Positions 23,385 to 32,115 of a DNA stretch of 64,000 bases are shown here, piece after piece (position 1 is the first letter of the stretch; every line of letters starts with the position of its first letter). The notes under the pieces are model-generated. The model made no database searches. It was not told where the DNA came from and was given only the letters and a program-made list of their open reading frames with translations. The stretch comes from Falciphora oryzae. Lineage: Eukaryota; Ascomycota; Sordariomycetes; Magnaporthales; Magnaporthaceae. The stretch spans positions 662,181 to 726,180 of the forward strand of contig JNVV01000004.1 in NCBI GenBank assembly GCA_000733355.1, given 5' to 3'. Both the position numbers and the translations under genes were made by a program.

Positions 23385-23525
23385 TTCGCACTATGCGACC
23401 TTAGACCAGATGGCGGCGAAGTTGTGTGGGGATTGTGATTGGCTGAATTAATGATGTGGCTGGATGTGGAGAAAAAGTGATTTGTGTGACTTTCGCCCCT
23501 CATCTGGTCTGAGCCACTGAGACTA
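23385..23525. repeat. Imperfect inverted repeat at the right end of X
   Basis: TTAGACCAGATGGCGGCGAA at about 23402-23421 is mirrored by the complement of CAGACCAGATGAGGGGCGAA at about 23488-23507. This places a roughly 20-bp inverted repeat just inside the right tip of X. It may be a subterminal binding site of X or an independent 0.14-kb MITE that ends at the same point. Confidence 0.45.
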
Positions 23526-23547
23526 CCAATCCTAGCAGTTCTTTTTT

Positions 23548-24315
23548 TTAGGCGCGTGCATTGGCTATTGGTACCGGCGGAGCTATTAATTGGTCGATCG
23601 GGGGCGTTTGGGGATCTGCAAATTGGCTGGCTGGGGGTATTTGGGGTGGTGGAGATTGGCTGGCCGGGGGTGTTTAGGGAAGTGCAAATTGGCGTATTAG
23701 ATCTTTAGGCCGCTGGTTTGGTGATTCCTAAATCTCATTTCGGCTAATTTGTTGCTTGGCTGTGGGCTTCTTTAAAAAAGTGGCGTAGCGCGTCGATTTG
23801 GGGGCATCCAAACCGTCGATCGGGTAACTGTCTGGTTTGGGGCTCGTGCGATTTTGGGAAGGAGGGGGCTGTAATCCGGTTGATAGGGTCGTTTTAGGGA
23901 CTAATTCCCATCGCAGGACCTGCATAAGTCTTTCGCTGAGCTTCCCTTTTGGCGGACCGGGAACTAGGATCCCGTAATCTTCCAAATATTTGCGGAAAAT
24001 TCGAGCGATCCGTTAATCGAGGTTATCGAAATGCGTTGCTTCCCACCCTTCGTAATCCTTAAATACGTCGCTTAGGAGGTTGTTGCCATACGTGTTACCG
24101 TATAAAAGCAGTGTCTCAAGCATCCATGCGTTCCGGCGAGCGGTGGAAACTTCGTTGGGTGATCCTTCGAAGCTGTAGGGGGGGCTTGTTAAAAAAGGGA
24201 TGTCAATGTTCTATGCCAAAAATTTAGGGAGGTCGTATAACACAAGCGTACTCTCTGTAATCACACGTTGCTCATTACTAAACTCTTGTGCCTGTTGTTC
24301 CGGGGTGTCGGACAT
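23548..24315 (-). pseudogene. Element A gag-like protein (255 codons, RIP stops)
   Basis: The frame opens with ATG at 24315 (MSDTPEQQAQEF) and closes with TAA at 23548-23550 inside the purine tract, 768 nt in all. It has four premature stops, all of the Gln-to-stop type. The middle contains DLPKFLA, SPPYSFEGSPNEVSTARRNA and VFKDYEGWEATHFDNLD, and the C-terminus is Pro/Gln-rich (QTPPIDQLIAPPVP). The position just downstream of the 5' LTR and the sequence character suggest a gag-type nucleocapsid precursor. No protease or RT follows. I do not recognise a specific family. Confidence 0.6.
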
Positions 24316-24645
24316 GTTATCGGTGGGGAGGGGGGTTTAACGAGCAATATCGTCTGGGTAATCGATCCAGGAATCCAATCGCCTGCTTTAAGAAAGTGCT
24401 TAAGGGGATCACGTAACGCCCTTTTTACAATTGTTCAAATCTCGCAAACAAGGGTCCAATCGCCTGCTTTAGGAAGGTACCTCTGTTGTTCGATTGACTC
24501 GTGTGTAACGCGCTACCGAGCAGTGGAATCCGATTCCTCTGCTCCTAAACTCTTCCAGTTGACCCAATCGCTTTAAAAGAAGGTATCAACGGTTAAATCC
24601 TTTACTTTACTCATCTGTGTTGCCTTTTCAAGCAACACTAATCAG

Positions 24646-24868
24646 TGTTGGTAGGAGTGTTACTCTTGTAGGCTCGGAGATCTCCCTAAGGAAAGAACAA
24701 TAATCTATAAATCTGGAAAGGTGTCTGTATTGATGCATGATGAGGAAGGAATCTAGTTACAGGAAGGGGATCGCAAGATCCCCTTTTGTAGGCTCGTGGG
24801 AGCGCACGGCCCGTAGGCCGCAGGCCCACGAGGCGTGGAGATGCACGCGCTGCTAACGTAATCCAACA
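24646..24868 (-). repeat. 5' LTR of element A
   Basis: A 223-bp LTR, TGTTGG..CCAACA, followed by TGGTT (24869-24873). About 330 bp of leader (24316-24645) separate it from the gag-like start. Confidence 0.85.
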
Positions 24869-24909
24869 TGGTTCGTGCATTTCCTTATGTTAAATAGCAG
24901 TGGAGAGAG

Positions 24910-25253
24910 AGAGAGAGTTTATTTAACGTCGGAAAATCGGGATCTACCAGTCCCTGCCTCCCAAGGGGCATACGACGTGCTAGCGCTACCTAAGCTTGAC
25001 ACTAGGCTACGTGTTGCTATCAAGGCGGCTAACAGAATCAAACCATGGGGCAAGCCCAAGGCACACGGAGTTCGGGCCGCATTCCGGCGCTCCTTGTTAG
25101 TGAGCGGGCAATCGGCAGAGGGGGCGAGTAAACGCCTGGGCGCTGTAGGCGCTGCTGTTGGTAGTAGTGCTATCGGCCGGCGGGTGTGCCGGAAAAGGGG
25201 GTTAGGCCGGGTTTGGGCGGGGGGGTCCTCGGGACCCCCCCTGGGCCCGGCCG
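24910..25253 (-). mobile_element. SINE-like retroposon, copy 1 (344 bp, 19-bp TSD)
   Basis: Flanked by exact 19-bp repeats TAAATAGCAGTGGAGAGAG (24891-24909 and 25254-25272). On the minus strand it ends in a simple CT-rich tail. About 275 bp match the complement of 56253-56529. It extends about 65 bp further at the 5' end, with a GC-rich palindrome (GGGGGGGTCC/GGACCCCCCC). Long target duplications, a simple-repeat tail and 5' truncation of the other copy fit target-primed retroposition. A GGTTTGATTCT stretch resembles a pol III B box, but the head is not clearly tRNA-like. Confidence 0.75.
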
Positions 25254-25362
25254 TAAATAGCAGTGGAGAGAGCATGACAAGGCGTTTTTAGCGTAATGCC
25301 CACGGTACATGACCTCCAGCTTTGGAGTGTTGCTATTTTCAAGTGCCAGGCAGGGTCACTGG

Positions 25363-26480
25363 CTATTGTGGCACTTTTATACCAAGCGAACACGTTTTCA
25401 GGGGCTTAGTGTATTTGACAACTTTTTCTATTGAATTTTTTTTTTTGACCGTATTATCTAACAAAAACCAGCAGTCCCCCGTGACAGTGCTGCTTTGATT
25501 ATCCTCCAATTGCTGCACCTGACCCGGCTGCCTTTGTAATCCCTCTCTCTGCTCCACATCTGATCCGCCATCACTGTGGCCTTCCAACGCGGTTGCTGAC
25601 GATGGTGTCGTTATCGGCGCTGATGCTGCATCTTTCTTCTGCCGCTCTTTTCCATCCTGCTGTTGCTGCTGCACGGCTTCTCCGGCCTGCGGCCCTTGGC
25701 GACGCCGGCTACAGCCGCTACCGCTACTCTTTGTCTCTTCTCGCCGGGCCTCAGGGGGGCCACCAGCCGTGGTCTCCGCCGTCGCCGCCGTCATCGTTCG
25801 GCCAGGGCCGTCGTTGCAACTGCGGCGTGATGGTGGCGTTTGTGGTGTTTCTTGGGGCGGGTTGTCGTCGCTGCCTTTCTGTGGCGACAAGAATGTCGGT
25901 GCCCGTCGCGAGCATTCAGCCGCATGCCTTCTTGGCGGCCATCCTGGTGGCGCCTGCGGCGGTTTGGGTGGCTGCTGCTGCTGCTGCTGATCGGAGCTTC
26001 CGTCTCCGAGTCTCCTGGTCGACGGCCCAGCCTCGGGGTCTACGAAGCCCATCCTCGGCGTGTACCACTTGCTGTCTTCGGAAATGTGCTCGACGACGTA
26101 GAGGACAAGGGCTTCAAAGGACAAGTTAGTGGTCATCTTGATAAAGTGACCCAGGAGCTTGCCGTTGCCTTGCCACAGTTTCGACGTCCACATGGCGTTG
26201 GGGATGATGCCATTCCATGCCGTTCGCAGCTCGCGCAGTCGCTCGTCGCGCCGGAACTAGAGCCGGCGGTGGAAGTCGTCGAGGTCCTCGGCCTGGAGCG
26301 CGATGGAGGAGACGTCGAGGTGGAACGCTTCGCGGGTCCGGATGTGGCAGGGGACCGTGTTGTTACTTGTCATTCAGCTCCGTGAAGATCGTGTCCGGGT
26401 TAAGGTCGAGCCTCCACCAGTTCCACCTCCATTTCGGTTCGAAATCGAAGTTCTGTAAAAAGGGACGCGCGCCGTTCATA
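25363..26480 (-). pseudogene. Decayed low-complexity gene of unknown function
   Basis: Minus-strand coding sequence is visible from about 26480 (FEPKWRWNWWRLDLNPDTIFTEL) to 25363. There is a TAA with a frame change near 26370 and a TAG at about 26255, in the phrase LDDFHRRL-stop-FRRDERL. The remaining 276-codon open part starts MWTSKLWQGNGK, continues with an ordered LSFEALVLYVVEHISED segment and then a Gln/Pro/Ser-rich tail with CAG runs (Q6 and Q5 tracts). Without the two lesions it would be one roughly 370-aa protein. I do not recognise it. Either the lesions are real and this is a pseudogene, or an unrecognised intron spans them. Confidence 0.45.
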
Positions 26481-26950
26481 TAGAGTGATTGGATGTAAGG
26501 GTCTCGTTGGTTGTGTTGGAGATTGTGGGCACGGGAATGGGCGGCTGGCCAAAAAAAGCAACCCAGGCGCACTGAACACGACATGCCATTTAGCGGCCAG
26601 TCGTCTACCCGCGGGTGGCTTCAAAGCTCAGCCGAATGGCGCCGAATCACCCAAATCATTACTGCCCAGGGCACCAGCCAGTCGTTCCGGAGCAGGTGTG
26701 TCGGTAACACCAGGTTGCATGCAGGTGAACCCAAGTGCTGGCTCCCGTTAGGGGATAGGGTGCTAGGGCTGGCCATCACGAGCATGTTGACATCATGAGT
26801 CACTCCGGACTCGTCTCCTCCCAACCATACTTCGTCGCTTAGCATCATACACTTTCATACCTCCTTCTCATCATGTTATAGCGTATATCTATCCAGCTGT
26901 GGGTACACCACACTTAACATTCATTCCACGTATGTCGGAATAAGAAAGCC

Positions 26951-28332
26951 ATGGCGACCCAGCTCTCCGCCAAACAGGCTCTTTCTCTCGGCGCGGATGA
27001 GCGCGCCCACTTCGTAAAGTAGAATCTTAGCGATAACACTCACGACGGCTCTCTGAAAATTCGAAACCTCACGGGCTGGGATGACCTGTCCGGGACCGAG
27101 AGGGCTCTTCTTGGCCAACAACTGCTGTGAGTTCCTGTCTGGATCGCCATCTGCAAATTGCCATGCCACAAGAAAATAATCTGACGGTTAAAATCTCTTA
27201 TCTAGCCAAGCGGTGGAGCGAACTACAGCACCGTCGATTGACGCCACCGCCCTCGCTGCGCTGCTGGGTCAAATCCCATCCGGATCGGGGCATCGTCCGG
27301 CGCAAAATCATTCCCTGAACCCCTCCCGCTCGTCGGCCGTCGAACCTCCCGAGGACGGAGAGCGCGAGTGCGAGGCCAAGTGCCACCAGGCCCTCCTCGA
27401 CGACGACTGCCGGCCACTGTTCCACGTCGGTCAACTCCAGCAAATCGAAGCGAATCCGGACGCACACACCGCCTGCTACGGCCGTGGGTGGGACAACAAG
27501 ACCCGGCGGACACAAAGGAGGAGTGGCAGGCCCTCTCCGGGCAATGGAATCGGTGGAAGCAGTTCCGCGCTTGGCAGCTGCGCGGAAGGCGCAGGAGGCC
27601 CCGGTTCAAAAAATATCTCGGGGCATACCGACGCGACTACTTCATGAGTGGGGCACTTCTAGGTGCGCGGCGGGTTTCGAGCAAACTGTTCACCTGCGCT
27701 GGGAGCACGAGTACGATGACTACAGCTAGGACAAGGAAGATATCGAGAGCCGCGCCGAGGGCGTGAGGAGAATACTGCTCGCGGCCGACAAAGGATTCCT
27801 CCTCTGGCGGCGTCTTCGGCTGCTGGCCGACCCGAGGATGCAGGACCTGTGGACTACGTATGTCGAGTATCTCGCCTTCGAAGCGGAGTGCCTCTATGGG
27901 CTTGCAAGGGCCGCGCAGAGACTGGAGAAAAGGGCGAAAACCACAGAGAAATTCGAGGTGGCCAAGGCCGAGGCCGAGCAGCAGCAGTGTAGGGTTGATT
28001 GGGTGTTATCTGAAATAGAAAAGATTGAGGAAGAGCAGCAGGATGCAGCAGGCGAGGGCAGCAGCAAGACTGGCAGAGGTAAGAAAGGAAGGCCAGAGGA
28101 GGCCGACGGACTGGACGTCGTGGAGCCAACATTGGGGGAGCGCGGGTGGACGGAGCAGGCAGATGAGGACAAGACAGACGAGACGGAGAAGATACCGGCC
28201 GGTAGGAGCGACAACTCACCGCAGACAAGACGAAACAAGAGACGCAAGCGCCACACAGACGAGCAGGGGAGTAAGGATGTCCCGGAACCACGGTCGAAGG
28301 GAAGGAAGGTGGCCGGCACGAATGACGAATGA
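26951..28332 (+). pseudogene. Decayed coiled-coil gene of unknown function
   Basis: Starts ATG at 26951 (MATQLSAKQALSLGADERAHF). A canonical intron fits at 27127-27205 (GTGAGT, CTGAC, TATCTAG). The frame then reads QAVERTTAPSIDATALA and LDDDCRPLFHVGQLQQ, shifts by one near 27490 to EEWQALSGQWNRWKQFRAW, and shifts again near 27660. Two TAG stops (in HFVK-stop-NLSD and YDDYS-stop-DKED) are CAG-to-TAG type. The last 189 codons (27763-28332) are open, with a predicted coiled coil (KRAKTTEKFEVAKAEAEQQQ) and a very basic/acidic tail ending TNDE. The family is unknown. The mild RIP-like stops suggest leakage of mutation from the left nest. Confidence 0.5.
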
Positions 28333-29221
28333 CGGCCCAGGCAGCGTCATGCAGGCTTCCGGGGCTCCAGCGGTCTCGGCTGTCACCATCACCACCCATG
28401 CTTCGTCTTCCCGTTATCGGCCACCCAAACGCATGACAAAACCTCGCGGACGGCAACAGCAACGGAACCACCACCGGGTCCGCGTGGAGAGCGGCTACGA
28501 TCGTNNNNNNNNNNNNNNNNNNNNNNNNNNNNNNNNNNNNNNNAAGTTGACACGGGCGGCGAAAATGCCTAGAGATCGGCCTACGCGCTGCTGCAAGGAG
28601 CATGTCCTTATTTTGAGGGAATTATTGGGTGAAATTCGATAAGGCGTTTTTCCTATGCTGTTCAATAACAGGGATAAAACTTGCACCTTCCACTGCTGGC
28701 GGAAGAAAGTATCGAGTCACGTTCAGCTGAAGGAGCACACGCCCATTTATGTAAATTGTCCTGGTGTTCCAATCTTAAAAACGGACATCCCGGCCTTGGG
28801 ACGCGGAAGAAAAAGGAAAATATAGGCGTGTACACCGTACATAGACATTTCTCCCTAAAGTGTAGCTTGGCGTCCCCAGCGTTTCCCCTCGAGCGCCGGC
28901 GCCTCTCTGCGGGCGGCTCGTGGGTACCTTCCTCCCTGCTCGGGCTTCTCGGCTCCAACTCGGCCCACAACCACGTTCGCCTCCTTGACGGCACGGCCAA
29001 GTTCGGAGCTGACAGCGAGGTGTCTTTCTACCCCTGGGCAAAGCTTACTCGCATCGAGGATCTACATGCGAAAAAAGGTCCACGGACACATCTTCGTTGT
29101 CACGGCCAGCGGCCTCCTCCTACCTTACGAGTTCCAAAATGGCGAAGCCCCGGGCTTCTCAGGTCACAAGGCGCAGTCCGGCACATGGCAGGGCTCAATA
29201 GAAAATGATCGAGTCCATGGT
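28333..29221. other. Stretch with assembly gap (28505-28543) and coding-like debris
   Basis: 39 undetermined bases occupy 28505-28543. Beyond it, plus-strand fragments such as HNHVRLLDGTAKFGADSEV (about 28970-29030) and HGHIFVVTASGLLLPYEF (about 29080-29135) look protein-like but lie in different frames with no intron that joins them. I treat them as remnants of an unidentified gene. Confidence 0.35.
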
Positions 29222-31053
29222 TTATTTAGGACCTACACTCCCGGTAGATGCTGCTGGTGGTGCCGCTTGGCTCTCAGCCGGGGTCAGCCCCAACACTGGC
29301 CACCCGATCCGCTCGGTAGCCGGATCATTGATGAGCGCCCTCAAGTGCCCGCCATGCCTAAAATATTGACAGAACGGGGGTGTATCGTTTCCGTGCGGAA
29401 TCACAAGCCACAACACGAACTTCGTGTCGGGTTGTAGGCGTTGCAGAGCTTCGGGCTGGGTTGTGTAGAAATCTGCGCGCTGTTTCCTTTCCGGTGCCTC
29501 ATTGTAGGGCCAGCTGTAGCCCGCACCCAACGGAGCTCCCGTGGAATCGTGGGTCGCAGAGTCTCCGTCCTGCTGATAGACGGGTTGAGGAAGGGCTGCG
29601 GATGCATTCCCAGTTAGACTACGTGTCTGGAGCACGAACGTTCAAGTATTAAAGCTTATCAATGGAGAAACCTGCGCGTAGTGTGGGTAAAGCCAAAAGA
29701 CCATGTTTGCGGGCTGGGTAGGCAGTTGGCGGGCTAAAAGAGGTGTAATGGAAATTTCCGCGCTGGAGGGTGCGAGGAAAGGGAGGAGGATGGAACCTAG
29801 GAGAGAATGGTAAGAGAGTAAAGTCCTACGAAACATATTTAGATGCGAATCGACCTGCTGATGTGGCGGCGGGTGAACTAGGTTCTGGATTCGCATGCCT
29901 CCCTGGGCTCTATCCGGTGACGCCGGAGGGGCTCCGGTGCCCAAGCCGGAGAGGGCGGAATGGCCCCAGGTGCCAGTGGCCAACTCGTTTCGCGCGAGAC
30001 CTGAGTGTTCTCCAGCAGCAAGTGGTGCGCGCCTACACGCGGCCGTGTATTGGTTGATCTGTACTCCTCGGTTATGCTGCCGGAGGTGTTGTCCAGAACC
30101 GGGATCAATGACAGGAGGTATCTCGGACGAGGTCTGCGTCGGCTGGGAAGTTTCGGAGCCTGACTTTTGCGCCGGGCTAGTGCTGGACGGAGGCACGGAT
30201 GAGGCTGGGTTTGTGTAGGAGCACCCCGCGGGTTAGCCAGTGTTAGACGCCGTCCAGGAGCATCGCGCCCAGGTACTCGTACAAGACGTGGAGCCGAGAG
30301 CGTGTTGCGTATCTCGAGGTTCGTGGACGGCAGCAGCTAGTTCTGACCGCTGTCGTTTTCGAGAGTAGTTGTCGTTTTTCTTCTTCGGTATCAGGGCTTT
30401 GAGCGCCTCATGGTCCTGACCGGTGATATAGTATAGGTACTCTGACCTTGGACACGTATTAGCGGTGCGGAAAGCCCAAAACGCGAGCCATCGATTCGAG
30501 TCATACCCAATAGGCAGCGTGCCTTGAGCTGATCATCCGCCTTGGCTTCAAGGAAACGAATGAAGTCGTCGGGATCGATCTGTTTGTCCTTGAGGATTGT
30601 AGATGCATCCTCTAGAGTTTCCGGGGACTTGGACAAGGCTCTCCAGTCCTTTACCGACAGTGTGAGGCATGCTCGAACGGTGGCTGCAAACGTCCACCCG
30701 AAATCATTGCCAGAATACCGTTCGTGCAGGGGTGCAAAGAAAACATCTCTTGACCGGCGACGCGGCAGTTTTCCCTCTACAAATTGACCAAAAACCGCCA
30801 GAGCAGCCACTTGCCCTGCCATCAGGGGCGGGGAAGCGGGATGGAAAGGCGAGCGATAGGAATGGCAAGGGACAGTAATGGCGAGGGGACAGTAATGGCG
30901 ACGGGCAGAAATGGCACGGGGACAGGAGTAGCGGGAAACAGGAGGAGTTGGGCACGGAGATTGTGGTGTGCCAGTACCATTGGAAGGCCGAAGGATGGAA
31001 GGCCAACCCAAGACAGGCTTTGCAAAGGGCGTGCGGGAACATGCGCGCGCCAA
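29222..31053 (-). CDS. Hypothetical protein, exon structure unresolved
   Basis: Minus-strand coding signal is visible in three blocks. The first is 30830-30430 (GQFVEGKLPRRRSRDVFFAP, then DDFIRFLEAKADDQLKARCL). The second is about 30450-29820 in another frame (YLYYITGQDHEALKALIPKK, then a Ser/Pro-rich part). The third is 29635-29222, ending GSVGPK with a stop, containing DTKFVLWLVIPHGNDTPPF. Joining them needs an intron or frameshift near 30450 and an intron near 29820-29600. The low-complexity segment at about 30840-30930 consists of short repeats around GGGGACAGTAATGGCG, probably intronic. The domain is unknown, and it could equally be a young pseudogene. Confidence 0.4.
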
Positions 31054-32115
31054 GAAATGGCGCCATGCATGATTGGGCGGGATGCAGAAAGTTGGCGGAG
31101 CCCAGGGCAGAAATGGCGGAGGGCAGAAATATCAGGAGCGTTTTTGCACCCCTGCTGGTTGGCCTGCCTGATATCACGGAGCCCCCAGTCCAGGTCCAAC
31201 AAACAAGAGCTCGGCGCAATGCCCTTCGACCATCTGTCACCTTCGCTGTTGCCTACTAGGTGGCCCCCCGACCCTATGCTGCGATTACTGTCATGCTGCT
31301 GCAACGACCAAATAACCAAGTAGACCTCAAGCGTAGCCCTCTTCGTGCCTTTCCGGTGCGGAGAAACAGGGATACACCTGGTAACCTGGCGCAGCTACCA
31401 GTATCTTGAGGCCCTGCGACTTTTCCTGAACAGGCGCCTACGAGCTGCTGCCATCGCAGCGGCTTGAACTTGGCCCACCGTGAGGGACAATACACACCTC
31501 TATGAGGGCCAATCTCCTTGGACGAGCAAGTGGCTGACACGGTGGACGACTCCATGTCACAAGGGCTTGAAGCTATCCGGATTGGGAAGCTGCTTCTGCT
31601 GAATCCGACAATGCATCAGCCCGTTTCTTGCTGCCATGTCGAGGGTGAGATCCTTGCTTCTGTCCTGCTTTGGACAAAACGGGCCATGGCCGCAGTCTGG
31701 TGATGGTCTGCTCCCTGGGAGCCGACACCGTACGCACACTCTTAGTTGCTTGTGACCTTGTTGACTGCTTCGCCTGGCTTGTGAGGCAATATCTTTCCTG
31801 ACTGCTGTCACACTCGTATGGGATCAGCCAGCCTTACCGTGTGGTTAAAAACGTCAAAGACGCAGACACGCCAGGTTCCCTAACGAAAGAAAAGGCAAAA
31901 TGGGACCCAAAAGGTCGCCCCGGCCGGCCGCTGCAGCCTGACCGGCGGCAAGGCACCTCCCGAGTTCCAGATATCTTGTCCTCCAACTCAGCTCGGCCAA
32001 CCCGGCGAGGCTTCCCAGTCCCAAGCTCCCCGGTTCCAACGGGGACCGACTGACGAGCCTCTCGCACAGGCATCTGGCGTTTTAGCCGCCACGAATATCC
32101 ACATTCTTAGAGAGA
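31054..32115. other. Stretch without a supported gene
   Basis: Short open frames on both strands lack domains or a consistent exon chain. Base composition is like the surrounding island and not RIP-like. It is presumably the intergenic region upstream of the transcription-factor gene. Confidence 0.4.

Larger units (their letters stand above)
8923..23525. mobile_element. Element X: TIR element with helicase and DUF6589-like genes
   Basis: The left end reads TAGTCTTAGTGGCT (8923-8936) and the right end, on the minus strand, TAGTCTCAGTGGCT (23525-23512): a 14-bp terminal inverted repeat with one transition. The flanks are CCAATCTTA (8914-8922) and CCAATCCTA (23526-23534), a 9-bp target duplication with one C/T difference. 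The pre-insertion target can be inferred because 8893-8919 joined to 23532-23565 reproduces the LTR/internal junction seen at 2446-2510. X is 14,603 bp as it stands. Without the nested Gypsy 2, two MITEs, solo LTR and their target duplications it would be about 6.15 kb with two convergent genes. A 9-bp duplication is typical of Mutator-like elements, but no MULE transposase is visible. Confidence 0.75.
2255..24868 (-). mobile_element. Element A: small gag-only LTR retroelement hosting the whole nest
   Basis: Two near-identical 223-bp direct repeats begin TGTTGG and end CCAACA. The outer flanks are TGGTT (2250-2254 and 24869-24873), a 5-bp target duplication that pairs these two LTRs across 22.6 kb. 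The element is read on the minus strand, so 24646-24868 is its 5' LTR. After subtracting the nested Gypsy (2579-8510) and element X (8923-23525) with one copy of each target duplication, about 2065 bp remain: a gag-like frame, roughly 0.5 kb of non-coding sequence with an 83-bp tandem repeat, and a purine-rich tract beside the 3' LTR. No pol is present, so it is probably non-autonomous (inference). Confidence 0.85.
1627..25291 (+). pseudogene. Host gene split by the 22.6-kb transposon nest and a SINE
   Basis: The frame begins after an acceptor (CATCCTAG at about 1618-1626), runs to 1755, skips a 53-bp intron (1756-1808, GTATGA..AAG) and continues to 2254, where element A starts. Joining 2254 to 24874 (element plus one TGGTT removed) and 24909 to 25273 (SINE plus one 19-bp repeat removed) keeps the frame open to a TAG at 25289-25291. 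The segments 1809-2254, 24874-24909 and 25273-25291 total 501 nt, exactly 167 codons. At least three premature stops (after ...FRHN, after ...ESQEV and after ...SVRAG) are of the C-to-T type. The upstream exons are not identified and I do not recognise the family. Seen: frame continuity across two insertions. Inferred: a real ancestral gene. Confidence 0.6.

Noticed and set aside
8923..23525. Classification of X as a Helitron because of the helicase
   Set aside because: Helitrons lack terminal inverted repeats and target duplications and carry a Rep-Pif1 type protein; X has both repeats and a RecQ-like helicase.
8923..23525. Classification of X as a Mutator-like element from the 9-bp duplication
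   Set aside because: No MULE transposase motif was seen in either gene, so duplication size alone is not enough; left open.
24875..25291. 138-codon plus-strand frame as an independent gene
   Set aside because: Most of it is the SINE read antisense; only the two ends belong to the split host gene.
25593..26385. Plus-strand frames of 180 codons rich in Ala/Val/Leu
   Set aside because: They are shadows of the Gln/Pro-rich minus-strand gene; CAG repeats read as Leu/Cys/Ala runs.
27854..28603. Long minus-strand frame crossing the N gap
   Set aside because: It mirrors the coiled-coil gene on the plus strand and is partly made of undetermined bases.
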